From NCBI GenBank assembly GCA_029783825.1, contig JAREIK010003121.1:29672-93671 (forward strand): a stretch of DNA of 64,000 bases, in the 5' to 3' direction. Both the position numbers and the translations under genes were made by a program. Under the pieces are notes generated by a model. That model was not told the DNA's origin, did no database searches, and saw only the letters and a list, made by a program, of their open reading frames with translations. Positions 21,051 to 34,130 of the stretch are shown here, one piece after another. The number at the start of each line of letters is the position of its first letter. Position 1 is the stretch's first letter. Source of the stretch: Sapria himalayana. Taxonomy: Eukaryota > Streptophyta > Magnoliopsida > Malpighiales > Rafflesiaceae.

Positions 21051-22910
21051 TTTAGATAGAATAGGCGTTCCTTACGTCAAAGTCACAAAAATTAAGAAAT
21101 AATAAATAGGAAGAGTTCATGTTGGTGGGCATAAGCTAGTAGCACATGGGTCACCCTGGTACTAGGGGGGGGGGGGGGTTGTAACTTCAAGAAAACAGAA
21201 ACATAACTATTGGTAATAAACAATTAAATCTGAAACATAGAACATAATTAGAAGTAGGGTAGAAAGATTAAAATAGATAAAGATTTAACATAAAAGATAA
21301 ATACTCACTTAAAGATTAAATAAGTTGTGTTATGTCTATGTTGGTTGCTTTGGTTGGCCTAGCTTCCTAGAACAACAAATAAACCATCACACTATTGGCA
21401 CAAAAAGTAGATTTCAGGAAAGATAAAAAAAATCATGAAACAGATTTTATGCAGGATGTAATTGATTTATTTTTTGTTTTTACTATTTGTATCACTGGTT
21501 TGTTTGGTCCTATGAAAGGGTAGAAGATAACTAGAAGCAAAGAAGAAAGGAAATGCTAGAAGCAGCAAATTCAAATCACTAGTAATGTAGGTTGTTGCTA
21601 GGATGTGATGGATGTATTGCTTGGTATTTGCTTGCTTGTTTGATTTTGTAAGGGCATGAGAATCATTAGAGGATGTGATGGAGATGAAGCAGAAAAAGAT
21701 TATAGCATATGGTACACTACCTATCTATGCTTTGTAAGGACATGAGACAAATCTGAGGCATAAGAAGAAATGCAGGGCTAGAAGCAGCCGATTCAAAATA
21801 ATAGAAGTGTAGGTTGTTGCTAGGATGTGATGGTATGGCTTATTTGTTATTGCCTACTTGTATGATTTTGTAAGGGTAGGATCAAAGGATGTGATGGAGA
21901 CGAAGCAGAGGCAGATCAAAGATATGTTGTACTGAAGCAGGATACTGCCTGATCAGAGGTAGTAGAAGAACTAGAGGCATAAGAAGCACAAAACATAAAA
22001 ATAGAAGCATGAGCTGGAGCAGGCTATTGCTATGTGGCAGTAGGATAATCTAAGTAGGTAGAGTTGTTTTTAAAACGCAAGCATGCAGATTGTTTAGACA
22101 ACAAGAACCCTCACTATATTGGCACAAAAAGGAGAGGGCAGAAACTATAAAGACAATATGTTTAATTATTTGCATGTTACTACTATTATTGTTTGTTTGG
22201 TTTTTTTGAAAGGGCAAAATATAACTAGAGGCAAAAGGAGAAAGGCAGGAAAGAGGCAGCAAGTTCAAAATAATAGCAGTTAGCAGTTGCTATTTTTTGT
22301 TTAGTAGGAATGCTTGTTAAAAGAAGGAAAATTCAGGGGAGAAGAAGGATGGAAAGAGGATGTGGACTCTATGCAGGATGTGATGGATGTATTGCTTTTT
22401 ATGAATTATTTTTTATTACTTGATTGTTTGATTTTGTAAGGGTAGGAGCCAAAATAAAGGATGTGATGGAGACAAATTAGAAAGGCAGAAGGTGAACTAA
22501 AGGCAAAAGCAGCACAAAAGAAGAATTCTAACCCAAAGCTAAAGGGAGCAAACATTAGGATAGAGGAATGCTATAACTAATGAATATAGTAGCAAAATGA
22601 GGGGAAAAGGTGATAGTAAGATAATCCAAAAAGGTAGTGCGGTCTAAAAGACAAGCAAGTAGATTGTGCAGTCGACAAGGAAGAATCATATGATCCAAAA
22701 TAGAAGTTTAAAAATGAAAACTTTAAAGGAATAAAGCAACACACATTTCAAATACGATGAGAAATTAACTAAAAATGGCTAAAATGCTAAATGATTTCTT
22801 TTATTTTAGTGCACAGAATGGTGTAAAAGGGTAAAGGGTAGTAACTTAGAATGTACTAAAGGTATTCTTCTACCAAAAGAGAAGGTATTAATAATAAAAC
22901 AAATCTTTTA
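21051..22910 (+). other. LINE-A 3' region with degenerate internal repeats
   Basis: No ORF is supported. A 14-bp G run lies at 21165-21178. The phrases 'ggatgtgatggatgtattgc' and 'gattttgtaaggg' recur near 21601-21660, 21831-21880 and 22377-22445. 'ctattggcacaaaaag' recurs at about 21393 and 22117, indicating a diverged direct repeat of about 0.7 kb plus a partial copy. The region ends in 'cttttaaaaaaagaataag' leading into array 2. Confidence 0.75.
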
Positions 22911-24440
22911 AAAAAAGAATAAGAAGAATAAGAAAAATAAGAAGAATAATTAGAATAAGAAGAATAAGAAGAATAAGAAGAATAAGAAGAATAAGAAGAA
23001 AAAGAAGAAAAAGAAGAAAAAGAAGAAAAAGAAGAAAAAGAAGAAAAAGAAGTAAAAGAAGAAAAAGAAGAAAAAGAAGAAAAAGAAGAATATGAAAAGT
23101 TAGAAAAATAAGAAATATAAGATTAATTAGAAGAATATGAAGAATAAGAAAAATTAAAAAAAAAGAATAATAAGTGGAATAAAAAGAATAAAAAAATTAA
23201 AATGAATAAGAATATTAAGACAAATAAAAAGAATATGACTAATAAGTAGAATAAGTAAAATAAGAAGAATAAGAAGAATAAAAAGAATAGGAAGATAGGA
23301 AGAATAAGAAGAATAAGAAGAATTTGAAGTATAAGAAGAATTTGAAGAATAAGAAGAATAAGAAGAATAAGAAGAATATTAAAAAAATAAAAAGTTAGAA
23401 GAATAAAAAAATTAGAAAAATTAGAGCAATAAAAAGAATGAGTGGAATAAGAAAAAGAAAAAAAAGATTAAGACGAATAAGAAGATTGAAAAGAATAAAA
23501 AGAATATGAATAATAAGTAGAATAAGAAGAATAAGTAAAATAAGAAGAATAAGAATAATAAAAAGAATAGGAAAAAAATGAAGAATAAAAATTATAAAAA
23601 GAATAAAATAATAAGAAGAATAGGAAAAATAAAAAGAAACAAAAGAATAAAAAGAATAAGAAGAATAAGAATAATAATAATAATAACTAGAATAAGAAAA
23701 ATGAGAAGAATAAGAAGAATAAAAAGAATTAGTAGAATTAGAAGAATTAGAATAATAAAAGAAAGAAGAGAAATTGGAAGACAAAAAGGAATAAAGAAAA
23801 AAAAATAAGAAAAATTAGAAGAATAAGAAGAATAAAAAGAATATGAAGAAAAAAGAAGAATAAAAGAATAATAAGACAAATAAAAAAAGAATATGATTTT
23901 TAAATAGAATAAGAAGAATAAAAGAATAATAAGAATAATAAGAAAAAAAGTATATGATTTATAAATAAAATAAGAAAAATAAGAAGAATAAGAAGAATAA
24001 ATAATAAAAAGAATAAGAAGAATAAGAAGAATAAGAAGGATAAGAAGAATAAAAAAATAAGATGAATAAGAATAATAAGAAGAGAAAGGAAGAATTAATA
24101 GAATATGAAGAATAGAAAAAATAAAAAGAAAAATCAAAACAAGAAGAATAACAAGAATAAGTAGAATAAGAAGAAAAAAAGAATAAGAAGAATAAAAGAG
24201 TAAGAAGAATAAGAATAAAAAGAAGAATAAGAACAAAAAGAAGAATAAGAAGAATAAAAATGAATAAGAAGAAGAAGTAGAATAAAAAGATTAAGAAGCA
24301 TATGAAGAATTTGAAGAATTTGAAGAATAAGAAGAATAACATGAGTAACAAAAATTAAAAAAAATTTGAATAAGAAGTATAATATTAAGAATAAGTAAAA
24401 TAAGAAGAAGAAGATTAAGAAAAAAAAGAAGAAGAAGAAG

Positions 24441-24471
<31 letters not shown>

Positions 24472-27400
24472 TAAGAAAAATAATAATATTAAGAAGAATA
24501 AGAATAATAAGAAGAATAAGAAGAATAAAATGAATAAGATGGATAAGATAAATAAGAACAATAAGAATAATATTAAGAATAAGAAGAATAATAATAATAA
24601 CAAGAATAAAAAGAATATGAATAATAAGAAGAATAAGTAAAATAAGAAGAATAAGAAGAATAAGAAGAATAAGAAGAATAAGATAAACATGAAGAATATG
24701 AAGAATATGAAGAATAAGCATAATAAGAAGAATAAGAAGGATAAGAAAATTAAGAAGAATAAGCAGAATAAGAAAAAAAAGAAGAATAAAAAGAATAAGT
24801 AGAAAATGAAGAATAAAAAGAATAAGAATAATAAAAAAATAAGAAGATTAGGAAATATAAGGAGGGAACAAAGAATAAGAATAAAAATAAGAATAATTTG
24901 AATAATAAGAATGAGAAGAATAAGTATAATAAGAAGAATTAGAAGTATAAGAAGAATAACAAAATAAGAGAAATTAGAAAAATAAGAGTAATAAAAAAAT
25001 AAGAAGAATTAGAAGAATAAGACGAATAAAAAGAATATGAAGAATAAAATAATAATAAGAATAATAACAAATAAATGTATATGATTTATGAATAGAATTA
25101 GAAGAATAAGAAGAATAAAAAAATTAAGAATAATAAGAAAAAGAAGAAGAATAAAAAGAATAAATATAATAAGAAGAATAGGAAAAATTAAAATAAGAAA
25201 AATCACAAGAATAAAAAGAAAACAATAAAAAGAAGAATAAAAGAGTAAGAAGAATAAGAATAAAAAATAATAATAATAAAAAGAAGAATGAGAAGAATAA
25301 GAAGAATATGAAGAGTTAGATGAATAAGAAAAATAAGAATAATTAGAAGAATAAGAAGAATAAGAATAATTAGAACAATAAGAAGAATAAGTGGTATAAG
25401 AAGAATAAATAAAAAGATTAAGAATAATAAAAAAGAATTAAAAATATATGAATAATAAGAAGAATAAGAAGAAAAAGTAAAATAAGAAGAATAAGAAAAA
25501 TAAGAAAAATTAGAAGAATAATAAAAATAAGAAGAATAAAAAGAATAAGAAGAATAAGAAGAATAAGCAGAATAAGAAGAATATGTAGAATAAGAAAAAC
25601 AATAAAAATAAGAAAAATAAGAAGAATATGAAGATTAAGAAGAATAAGAAGAATAAAAAAAAGATATAATAAGAAGAATAATAAAAATAAGAAGAATAAG
25701 AAGAATAAATAGAATAAGAAGAAGAATAAGAAGAATAATAAAAATAATAATAATAACATGAACAATTAAAAGAATAAGAAGAATAAGAAGAATACGAAGA
25801 ATAAAAAAAAGAAGAATAAAAAGAATAAGAAGAATGAGAAGAATAAAAAGAAAAAAAGAATGAGAAGAAAATTAAAGATAAAAATAAATAGAAGGATAAG
25901 AAGAATAAGAATATTAAGAAGAATAATAGGAATAAAAGAATATGAAGAATAAGAAGAAAAAGATGAATAATTAAAAAAAGTAGAATTAGAAGAAAAAGAA
26001 GATTAAAAAGAATAAAAAAATAAAAAGAATAAAAAGAATAAAAAGAATACGAAGAATAAGAAGAATAAAAAAAATAATAAGTATAACTAGAATAAGAAGA
26101 ATGATAAGAAGAAGTAGAAAAAAAAAGAATAATAAGAATAAGAAGAATAAATAGAATAAGAATAAAATGAAGGATAAGAACAAAAAATAAGAATAATCAG
26201 AATAAGAAGAGAAAATAAAATAAGAAAAATAAAAAGAATACATAGAATAAGTAGATAAAAAGATTAAGAAGCATAAGAAGAATATGATGAATAAGAAGAA
26301 TAAATTCAGTAACAAAAATAAAAAAAATTTGAATAGTAAGTATAATATGAAGAATATGTAAAATAAGAAGAATAATATGTTTAAGAATAATAATTAGAAT
26401 AAAAAAAATAAGAAAAAAAAGAATAATAAGATGAATATGAAGAATAAGAAAAATAAGGAGAATAAGAAAATAGTAAGAATAAGAAGATTAAGAATAATAA
26501 TAACAATTACAAGAATAAGAAGAATAATATGAATAATATTAATAAGATGAATAAAATAAATAAAAAGAATAAGAATAATATTAAGAATAAAAAGAATAAG
26601 AAGAATTAAAAGTATAAGAAGAATAATAAGAATAACAAGAATAACAAGAATATAAATAATAAGTAGAATAACAATAATAAGTAAAATAAGAAGAATAAGA
26701 AGAATAAAAAGAATAAGTAGATAAAGATGAGTAAGGAGAATAAGAAGAATAAGAAGAATAAGAAGAACATGAAGAATAAGAAAATAATAAGAATAAAAAG
26801 AATAAGAAGAATCTAAAGAATAAGAAGAATATGAAGAATACGAAGATTAAGCAGAATTTGCAAAATAAAAAGAATAATACGAATTATTAAAATAAGAAGA
26901 ATGAAATGAATAATAAGAATAATAAGAATAATCAAAATAAACAGGATAAGAAAAATAAGAATCATAAGATGAATAAGAACAATAAATAAAATAAGAAGAA
27001 TAAGATGAATATGAACAATAAGATTAATAAGAGGAATAAGAAGAATAAAAATAAATAAGGAGAATAAAAAATATAAAAAATAAGTATAATCAAAAGAATC
27101 ACAACATTATGAATAGTATTTAGAATAAAAAGAATAAGAAAAATAAAAAGATAAAAAAGAATAAGAATAAAAAGTAGAATAACAAAAATAAGAAGAATAA
27201 GAAGAATATAAAAAAAGGAAGGATAAGTAGAATAAGAAGAATAATAATAATATGATGAATAATATTAATAATAAGAATACAACAAAAGGAAGAATAAAAA
27301 GAATTAAAAATCAAAAGAATTAGAAGAATTAGAAAAATAAAAAGAATAAGAAGAATAAGAAGAATAAAATGAATAAAAAGATTAAAAAGACTAATAAGAA

Positions 27401-28099
27401 TATTAATTATAAGTACAAAAAGAAGAATAATAATAATACAAAGAATAAGAAGAATAAGTAGAATAAAAATAATTATAATAATAAGAAGAATACGAAGAAT
27501 AACTAGAATAAGAAGAATATGATGAATATGTAGAATAAGAATAATAAATATAATAAAAAGAATAAAAAGAATAAGAAGAATAATAAAAATAAAACAATAA
27601 TTAAAAAATTAATAAGAATAAGAAGATTAAAAAGAATAATTATAATAAAAAATTATAAGTAAATAAAGAAGTATGAATAAGAAGAAAAAAAAGAATAAGA
27701 ATAATAAGAATAATAAAAAGAGTTAGAAGAATAATAAGAATAAAAAGAAAAAGAATAATAAAAACAATACTAAGAATAATAAGAATAAGTAGAATTAGAA
27801 GAATAAGAAGAATAGAAAAATTAAGAAGAATAATAAGAATAAAAATAATAAGTATATGAATAATAAGAAGAATAATAAAAATAAGAAAAATAAGAAGAAT
27901 ATGAAGAATATGAAAAAGATGAAGAATGTGAAGAATAAAAAGAATAAGAAAAATAAGTAGAATAATTAGAATAAAAAGAATAAGAAGAATAATAAGAATA
28001 TGAAGAATATGAAGAATATGAAGAATAAGAAGAATATCCACAATAAAAACATAATAAGAATAAAAAAAATTAAAACTATAAGATGAATAAAAAGAATTA
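22911..28099 (+). repeat. Degenerate (AAGAAT)n hexamer array 2
   Basis: Same hexamer family and strand as array 1, with local patches of (AAT)n near 24440-24470. All open frames in it are low-complexity artefacts. It ends at the CACTA-2 left terminus and continues on the other side as array 3, so arrays 2 and 3 were one tract of about 8.9 kb before that insertion. Confidence 0.97.
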
Positions 28100-28590
28100 C
28101 ACTTCAAGAAAATGCCCAAATAGCTTCTGAAATATCCTAGCTATATGGGTTTTTTCTATCACTAAAATATTATAACAACAATATAACGATGAAAATTATT
28201 CCAAACTAATGTTTTCGTCTCAAAATATTAACTAGAAAATATAATTCCATAGCAAATTTTTTAACTATGAAAATTCCATAGTTAGTTTTTTTCCCTTCCA
28301 AGTTTGATCGTAATTATGAATAGTAATTAATATTTTTTGACTGAATATATATAGATAATTCTTTAGCTAAATTTGTTAGGAAAAATTCTTTAGTTTTTTT
28401 CATTCCAAAGCTATTTTCATAATTTTTTTTACCAAAAATTAGATTACATATTTAAAATTTATATATTAATTAGATTACAAAATTAAACTATAAACAATTT
28501 TTTATAATTAACAAAAAGTAAAAGCAGTTCACAGATTATTCTGATACAAATGTTACATAGTTAAAACAAAAACATAACATAGTTATATAA
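28100..28590. repeat. CACTA-2 left terminal and subterminal region
   Basis: Homologous to 5495-5890 of CACTA-1. It has 'tcctagctatatgggtttt', 'tataacgatgaaaattattcc' and 'attccatagcaaatttt', followed by the same AT-rich block ('ataattaacaaaaagtaaaa' against 'ataattaacaaaaaataaaa'). Confidence 0.85.
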
Positions 28591-28740
28591 CCATTTAAAA
28601 CAAAATCATCATCCTCATCGTTAGCTGATGCTTTTGTGCTAGGCTCTCCTACTTGGTTTCCTTGCAGAGACTCTATATAAGATATCTATTGTTGTATTGC
28701 ATTTGGAATTTCTCAGAAAAATTATTTTGAACTTCTTCAA
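28591..28740 (-). pseudogene. CACTA-2 remnant of the Transposase_24-like gene
   Basis: The 'aaaatcatcatcctcatcgttagctgatgc' stretch and the following 'tgtgctaggctctcctac' match CACTA-1 near 11801-11850, and then the start of the coiled-coil exon. Only this short piece survives. The coiled coil itself is missing or replaced. Confidence 0.55.
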
Positions 28741-28849
28741 CAATATAATTATCAACACTGAAATCATGAATCAAAGCCACAATATTATAAACTAATTAAA
28801 GACACACTTTAGACATAAAACAAAAGCAAACACACATAAAAGGAAAATA

Positions 28850-29447
28850 TTACTAAAATTCTAGATGCATTGGTTGATCAAATCCAATAGATAAAACATC
28901 TATAACAAGTTTATAAATTTCATGTACTTTACGGATACATTTTCATTCTTTTCAAGGGCTACGTCTATAAAATAGTACTTATCATTGAGCATGTTCTAGT
29001 CCTTGATTGTTGCTTCCTCTACAAATGTAGATAGAGTCTAAAATTTTTTCTGAGTAGATTATGAAGTATAATTATGAAAAAATAAATAAGAGAAAAAACT
29101 AATCAAGAAATAACAAACTAACAAAGTAATTAAATAATATAGTGTAGCCAGAAGAAGTAATTAGAAACAAATACAAAAATGGGAACTAAGATTCAATGAG
29201 AAATCAAATCTTGTAGTTTTTTCTGGAGACGGGTTCCCAGGTCCAAGTCCAACACCATGTTCTTCACTTCAGTATTAAGGATCAAGACACTCGCTGGAGC
29301 CTCTAAGAATCCGACACCAACCCCATTAGCTAACTCATTTTAATATTCCAAGATGCCACACTTGTGTGCCCCATGTTTCCCTAATGAAGATGAATATTTC
29401 TTCACTATATCCAACAACTCAAACCTAGCAAAACTAGATGATGCCAT
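28850..29447 (-). pseudogene. Unrecognised captured-looking gene piece, two exons
   Basis: Exon 1 (29193-29447) begins MASSSFARFELLDIVKKYSS and continues through one TAA to APASVLILNTEVKNMVLDL, then a stop. After an AT-rich gap, about 28855-29040 reads as FVEEATIKD, a stop, then MLNDKYYFIDVALEKNEN. In a neighbouring frame it ends EIYKLVIDVLSIGFDQPMHL before a stop. Residue composition and the ATG context look like a real gene, but I do not recognise a family. It could equally be a native element gene. Confidence 0.4.
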
Positions 29448-29781
29448 CAATTGAAAAGATATATATAATTATACACAAACTGATTATAAACTTGTTTTTT
29501 TAAACACCTAGAAATAATAGACACCCAATGTAAGGTGAAATACAGAAGGAAGCTGTAAAATCAAATGAGAATCAGCTGAGCAAATAATTGGATTAAAATG
29601 GAAGTAAAAGAAGGGAGCTTTGCTCGTCTATCATGCACCCTTTTTACTATGATCATCTTCTTCCTCAAAACTTAAGTGCAAAACATGAATTCAAAAAAAA
29701 GTAATCTCAAAAATTCTCATATTTTGATTTATCTCAACCCTAAAAATAACCAAAGTGAATGAAAATTCAGCATATGCTTAC
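29448..29781. other. CACTA-2 interior, no gene seen
   Basis: AT-rich DNA between the unknown piece and the ARIA-like fragment. It may be the retained intron downstream of the last ARIA-like exon, whose gtaagc donor lies at 29776-29781. Confidence 0.4.
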
Positions 29782-30745
29782 CTTGCAATCCGAATCATTG
29801 CCACAAACTATGCCAGTAATAAAGTAGCTTTCCTCTGGCTCTTAGGGCAACATGAGCTATTTATCAGAAAAGCCTTTAGAAAATTATTAAAAAAATTTAA
29901 ATATCAAAATTATAGTAAATCAAAGTAAATTCAAATAGTAACTTTAGATACTGATATAAAAATAGAATTTGATTAGATACATAATGAATAGAGATTCAGT
30001 TCTCCACAAAATGCTATAATTTGAAGGACATAAGCAAACTGATAATAGGCTGCAATGTCCCAGCAAATAGAACTTTTTTTTTAATGTTTGGAGATGAATA
30101 AACCAAATTTCCAATCACACCAACCTGCAGCAACAAAAATAATTGGTCCAAATAAGAAAACAAAGGCCAAGATCAACATTTTAGAATAATGATAACTAAA
30201 AAATTAATTGAGGTCTTTATTTTAAGCAAAGTAACTGCTTTATAGTGTATAATAGCATCTTCTGAGAGCAACATTAAGATGAGAGTGGGAAGAGCATTGC
30301 ACTCGACAATCTGAAAAGTCAAAAAAAAACATTATTTTCTCATGGAAAAGTAAATGAAACAAAATCAGCAATCACAATAAGGAACATCACCTGATTTTTA
30401 TTCTCATCATTCTTAAAAGTTAAGGTTCTCAGTGCTCCGGTAGATACCCTTTGCACTTTAGCATCAAAGAAATCCAACAATTCACCCAGAGATGGGATCC
30501 CGACAATTCATCCTAAGAAATAACTCATTAATAGAAAGCATTGTGCATAGTGTCAAAAGAAATTACATTAAAAATAGCAACCTAATATGAGTTTTAATGT
30601 TATTATTCTTATGGGCAAGGTTGGTGATTGCATCGGCTACCTGTCTTAAAATGCTATTCACTCTCCAAGAATTAGATCCATTTTGGTGTCTCTTCAACAG
30701 TCCACAAGAGGTGGCAAAGCACTTGTGTCAATAATATGCAACTGA
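29782..30745 (-). pseudogene. Captured armadillo-repeat fragment of an ARIA/ABAP1-type (ARM-BTB) gene, introns retained
   Basis: ARIA/ABAP1 proteins combine armadillo repeats with a BTB domain and act in ABA signalling and cell-cycle control. Reading leftwards, exon pieces appear in family order. First is ALPPLVDLLKRHQNGSNSWR..ADAITNLAHKNNNIKTHI (about 30589-30745). Next are GIPSLGELLDFFDAKVQR..TLTFKNDENKNQ (30391-30503) and IVECNALPTLILMLLSEDAI (about 30238-30311). Last are VGVIGNLVYSSPNIKKKVLF..LQPIISLLM (about 30010-30130) and SQRKATLLLA, a stop, then a frameshifted DSDCK (29782-29870). Donor-like gtgatg and gtaagc sites flank exons, so the capture was of genomic DNA. The BTB half and N-terminus are absent. 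Confidence 0.9.
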
Positions 30746-32420
30746 TGTTCTAGCTATTCCACGACAAAATGGTAAAGGCTCATTAGAATAACATCTAAAC
30801 ATAGTACAAACAATAGTCAACAATAGAATGTTGCAATAGCTTACAAAACAAATAACTAAAGCCATTTAATGTGTGAGACACTTCATTGTTCATGGATTTT
30901 GAACTCATGAATTACTCACATATTTTATTGAACCCATTATTAACTAATATTACCATATTAATATCATATAAAAATAAACAATATATTAATTAATACTAAT
31001 TATTGTAGTTTATAATCATACCTTTTGTGTTTTTTACTTTTTTTATTATTTCTTTGTTATTGATTAAAGCACCTAACATATAAACTGCTTCAATTCATTG
31101 GCCCATTATATTATATGAGAAGATTGCTTGTTATTTTTTTTACTGAGAGTTTTTCATCAAGTTTTATGGTTGGCATAAAATTATGCATTGTATCAAAGCC
31201 AAAACTCTAAGGAAAACAAACCTTGAAGCATGTAAGGGTTCAAAATTCTAAAAAATGAGAGAACATACATTGTGCCAACATAGAGGACATGGAAATACAT
31301 GCTATAGTAATGCCCCATATATTTCAATCAAACACTATGTAAGATGAGCATCAACTCCATTAAGAGGATGTTGCATGGTTGTGCATGATGGAGAGTTTGT
31401 GCATGGTAGTAGGCACCTCAATTGCGCAATAGGCATTGCAGTTGTGTAGTATTGTTTTCATTGAGTGAGTGCATGGTCATGCATGGTAATATGGCATAAT
31501 AGTTGACACTTCAATTATATGATTTGGGAAAAAAGTAACATTTGCAGAGAATCCAAATAAAGTTTAATTTTTTGGCAGGACTTCAATTTTTTGGCAAACA
31601 TTAAGGTTTGGGCAGAAACTTTAATTTTTTGGTGTGCTATTTTTCTTTTTTTTCTTATGGGTTGATATCTTGGATGCTTTGTTGAGTATTGAAAGAGATT
31701 ATCACGACAAAGACAAAAGAGTCGTAATTCAATATATACACTACATAATGCTAGATCATATTAGAGATTATTATTGAAAATTATTTCCATAAAGAATATT
31801 AAAAATATTAAAGACAATAGAGAGAGAAAAATTAACTACAAGAAACATCCAGAAACTTTCACAAAGAATTACCTAGGATATTGATAATTCCTTTCCAACG
31901 GGACAACAACAAATCATTTCCAACCTCCAAGCACTATAATTTTTGTATCTTATTTTTTGTTTCATGCTCTTGAATTATTAACTATGAAACCAATATTCAT
32001 GTTACATATGATCAGTATTTTTACTACTTTTTATTCTTGTTCTAGAAATATTATGAAAGACACCGACAATCCTTCAAAAATCATTGATTGTGATAGTATT
32101 TAACTTTGATCATTATTTCTTCCATGTATTTTACTTATTCATAATTATCCTATTATATATATATATATATATATATATTCTAGACAACTCTATTTAGACA
32201 TTAATTTTTCTTTTTCTAGTATTTATTTGATGATTGGATAGAGTGAACTACGAGTCTTCTCTCTATGATAGGTATTTGAGTATTTTAGATTATTTGTAAG
32301 TTCATTCCCAACTTTGTCATCTATCATTGGCTAAGTTGAGAATTTTATATCTTAGTCTAAAGAATATTTCTATCACTTGCTAAATTAAAAATTTTATACT
32401 TTAGTCTTATGGATATTTAT
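30746..32420. other. CACTA-2 interior up to the CACTA-3 insertion, unassigned
   Basis: AT-rich DNA with no recognised coding signal. It has an (AT)n run at about 32152-32178. The last part adjoins, across CACTA-3, the copia pol remnant at 48690 and might be leader or LTR sequence of that element, but I see no LTR pair or primer-binding site. Confidence 0.4.
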
Positions 32421-32870
32421 CACTACAAGAAAAATCTCATATATCTAAGGAAAATTTTCTAACTAAATGGGCATTTTCCATTGCTAAATGAGATATAGTA
32501 ACGGATTAACAATGGATTTGTTCCCTATCTAAAGTGTTGGTCACTAAAATTTAGCGAGGGAAATTGTCCCTAGCTAAAAATTTAGCGATGTAAAATCACT
32601 TGCTAAAAAAGATAAATTCCCTAGCTAAATTAGCAAGCTAAATCAGAATTTTTGCTGCTAAACAAAAATAATGATGGAAGATTTCCCAAGCTAAAAGTGT
32701 TGGTTGCTAAATTTTAGCGATGGAAATAGTCCCTAGCTAAATAAATTTTGCGACAGAAAATCCATTGCTAAAATAAAGATTTCCATTGCTAAATTAGCTA
32801 GGGAAAATTCCCTAGCTAATTTAGCAAGGAATTTTTCCCTGGCTATTTTAATTTCAAAACTAATTTTAAA
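32421..32870. repeat. CACTA-3 left subterminal repeat block
   Basis: About twenty short motifs of the types 'attccctagctaaat', 'tttagcgagggaaat' and 'cattgctaaa' occur in both orientations. The block is denser than in CACTA-1 and internally duplicated: 'aaagtgttggt..ctaaattttagcga' recurs near 32540 and 32695. Confidence 0.88.
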
Positions 32871-32879
32871 ATTTAATTT

Positions 32880-34098
32880 ATTTTAAAATGTTTTAATTAC
32901 ATAATTTAATATTTTTATATCAAATTGAATAAAAAATGAAAATATAAATAATTTATAAAAAATAAAAAAAAATCATTTAATAACTTATTTTAATTCAATA
33001 TTTTACATAATTGAAACAAAAAAAAACAAAATCTTATTTCATCTTATATATCAATGTACCTACCGACAGTGCATAGTGTATAATATATCCATTAATTGAT
33101 GTTGCTTTCACTCCCTCTGCTCCTCCGATCACTATTTTTCTACTTCGATAAAGCAGTCTGAGTCATGGTATGTAATGTCTAGTGACAATTTTCATCACTT
33201 ATGCAAGCTTTGTATGAGTAACAATGCGGTATCATATTTGTAAAAAATTTAAACCACTTAGTCAAATCAAAATAAAAAAAAGTTATATTTTGATAAATAT
33301 ATAATCTTGTAATATATATGTAAATATATACTAGTATTTCACTCGTACATATATTACTATAGTATATATAAATAAAAACTACCGTATTATATGTACATAT
33401 ATACTGAGTACAAATATACTTAGTATATATGTACATAAAATACTACAGTATTATATGTACGTATATAATGATTTTATTTGTACATATATACCGAATTTGG
33501 TACTGTTGCTGCTGCTCCCGCTGCTGCTCCTGCCACTGCTACCACTGCCACTACCAATGCCACTACTGCTACCGCCACTACCTCTATTGCCACTGCTCCT
33601 GCCAATTCCACCACTGCCACACACCACTACTGTTGCACTGCCACTACTGGCCACTACATCAGCCACCGCCACTACCATTGGTGTCGATGCTGCCGCTACA
33701 TGTCATAGCTACCACTGCTACCATCGTCACCACTGATGATACTGCCTCCGTTGTTATTGCTGCCACCTCTGCCACCTTAGCCGATGCTGCCACTGCTTCA
33801 GGTGTTTCCACTGCTTCCGGCGCTACTACTATTACTGCCACTACCACCACTGCCGCTGCCACCGCTCCTGCTACTGCCGCTGCCGATGCTGCCACCGTTG
33901 CTGCTGCCACCGATGCTGCCATCACTATTTCCATAATTGCCACCACTACCACTACCACTACTCCCACTAATGCAGCTACTGCTACTCCGGCCACTGCTAC
34001 TGATGCCACTAACGCCTCCGCTACCACCACCACCACCACTGCCACTACTATCGCTTCCGCTGCTACCACCACTACCTCCGCTGCCATTACTGCCACTG

Positions 34099-34130
<32 letters not shown>

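Larger units (their letters stand above)
3550..22910 (+). mobile_element. LINE-A, L1-type non-LTR retrotransposon interrupted by CACTA-1
   Basis: This is a plant L1-like LINE in + orientation, about 7.4 kb after subtracting the 11.9-kb CACTA-1 insert. Domain order is 5' UTR, ORF1 (DUF4283-like region then CCHC zinc knuckle), ORF2 (AP-type endonuclease, reverse transcriptase, zf-RVT, RNase H), then a 1.8-kb 3' region containing its own repeats. It lies between two (AAGAAT)n arrays. The 3' end passes through 'cttttaaaaaaagaataag' directly into array 2, so the A-rich tail and the array cannot be separated. All frames are broken by stops and indels, so the element is dead. LINE-B at 57653 is a diverged relative with the same domain order. 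Confidence 0.93.
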
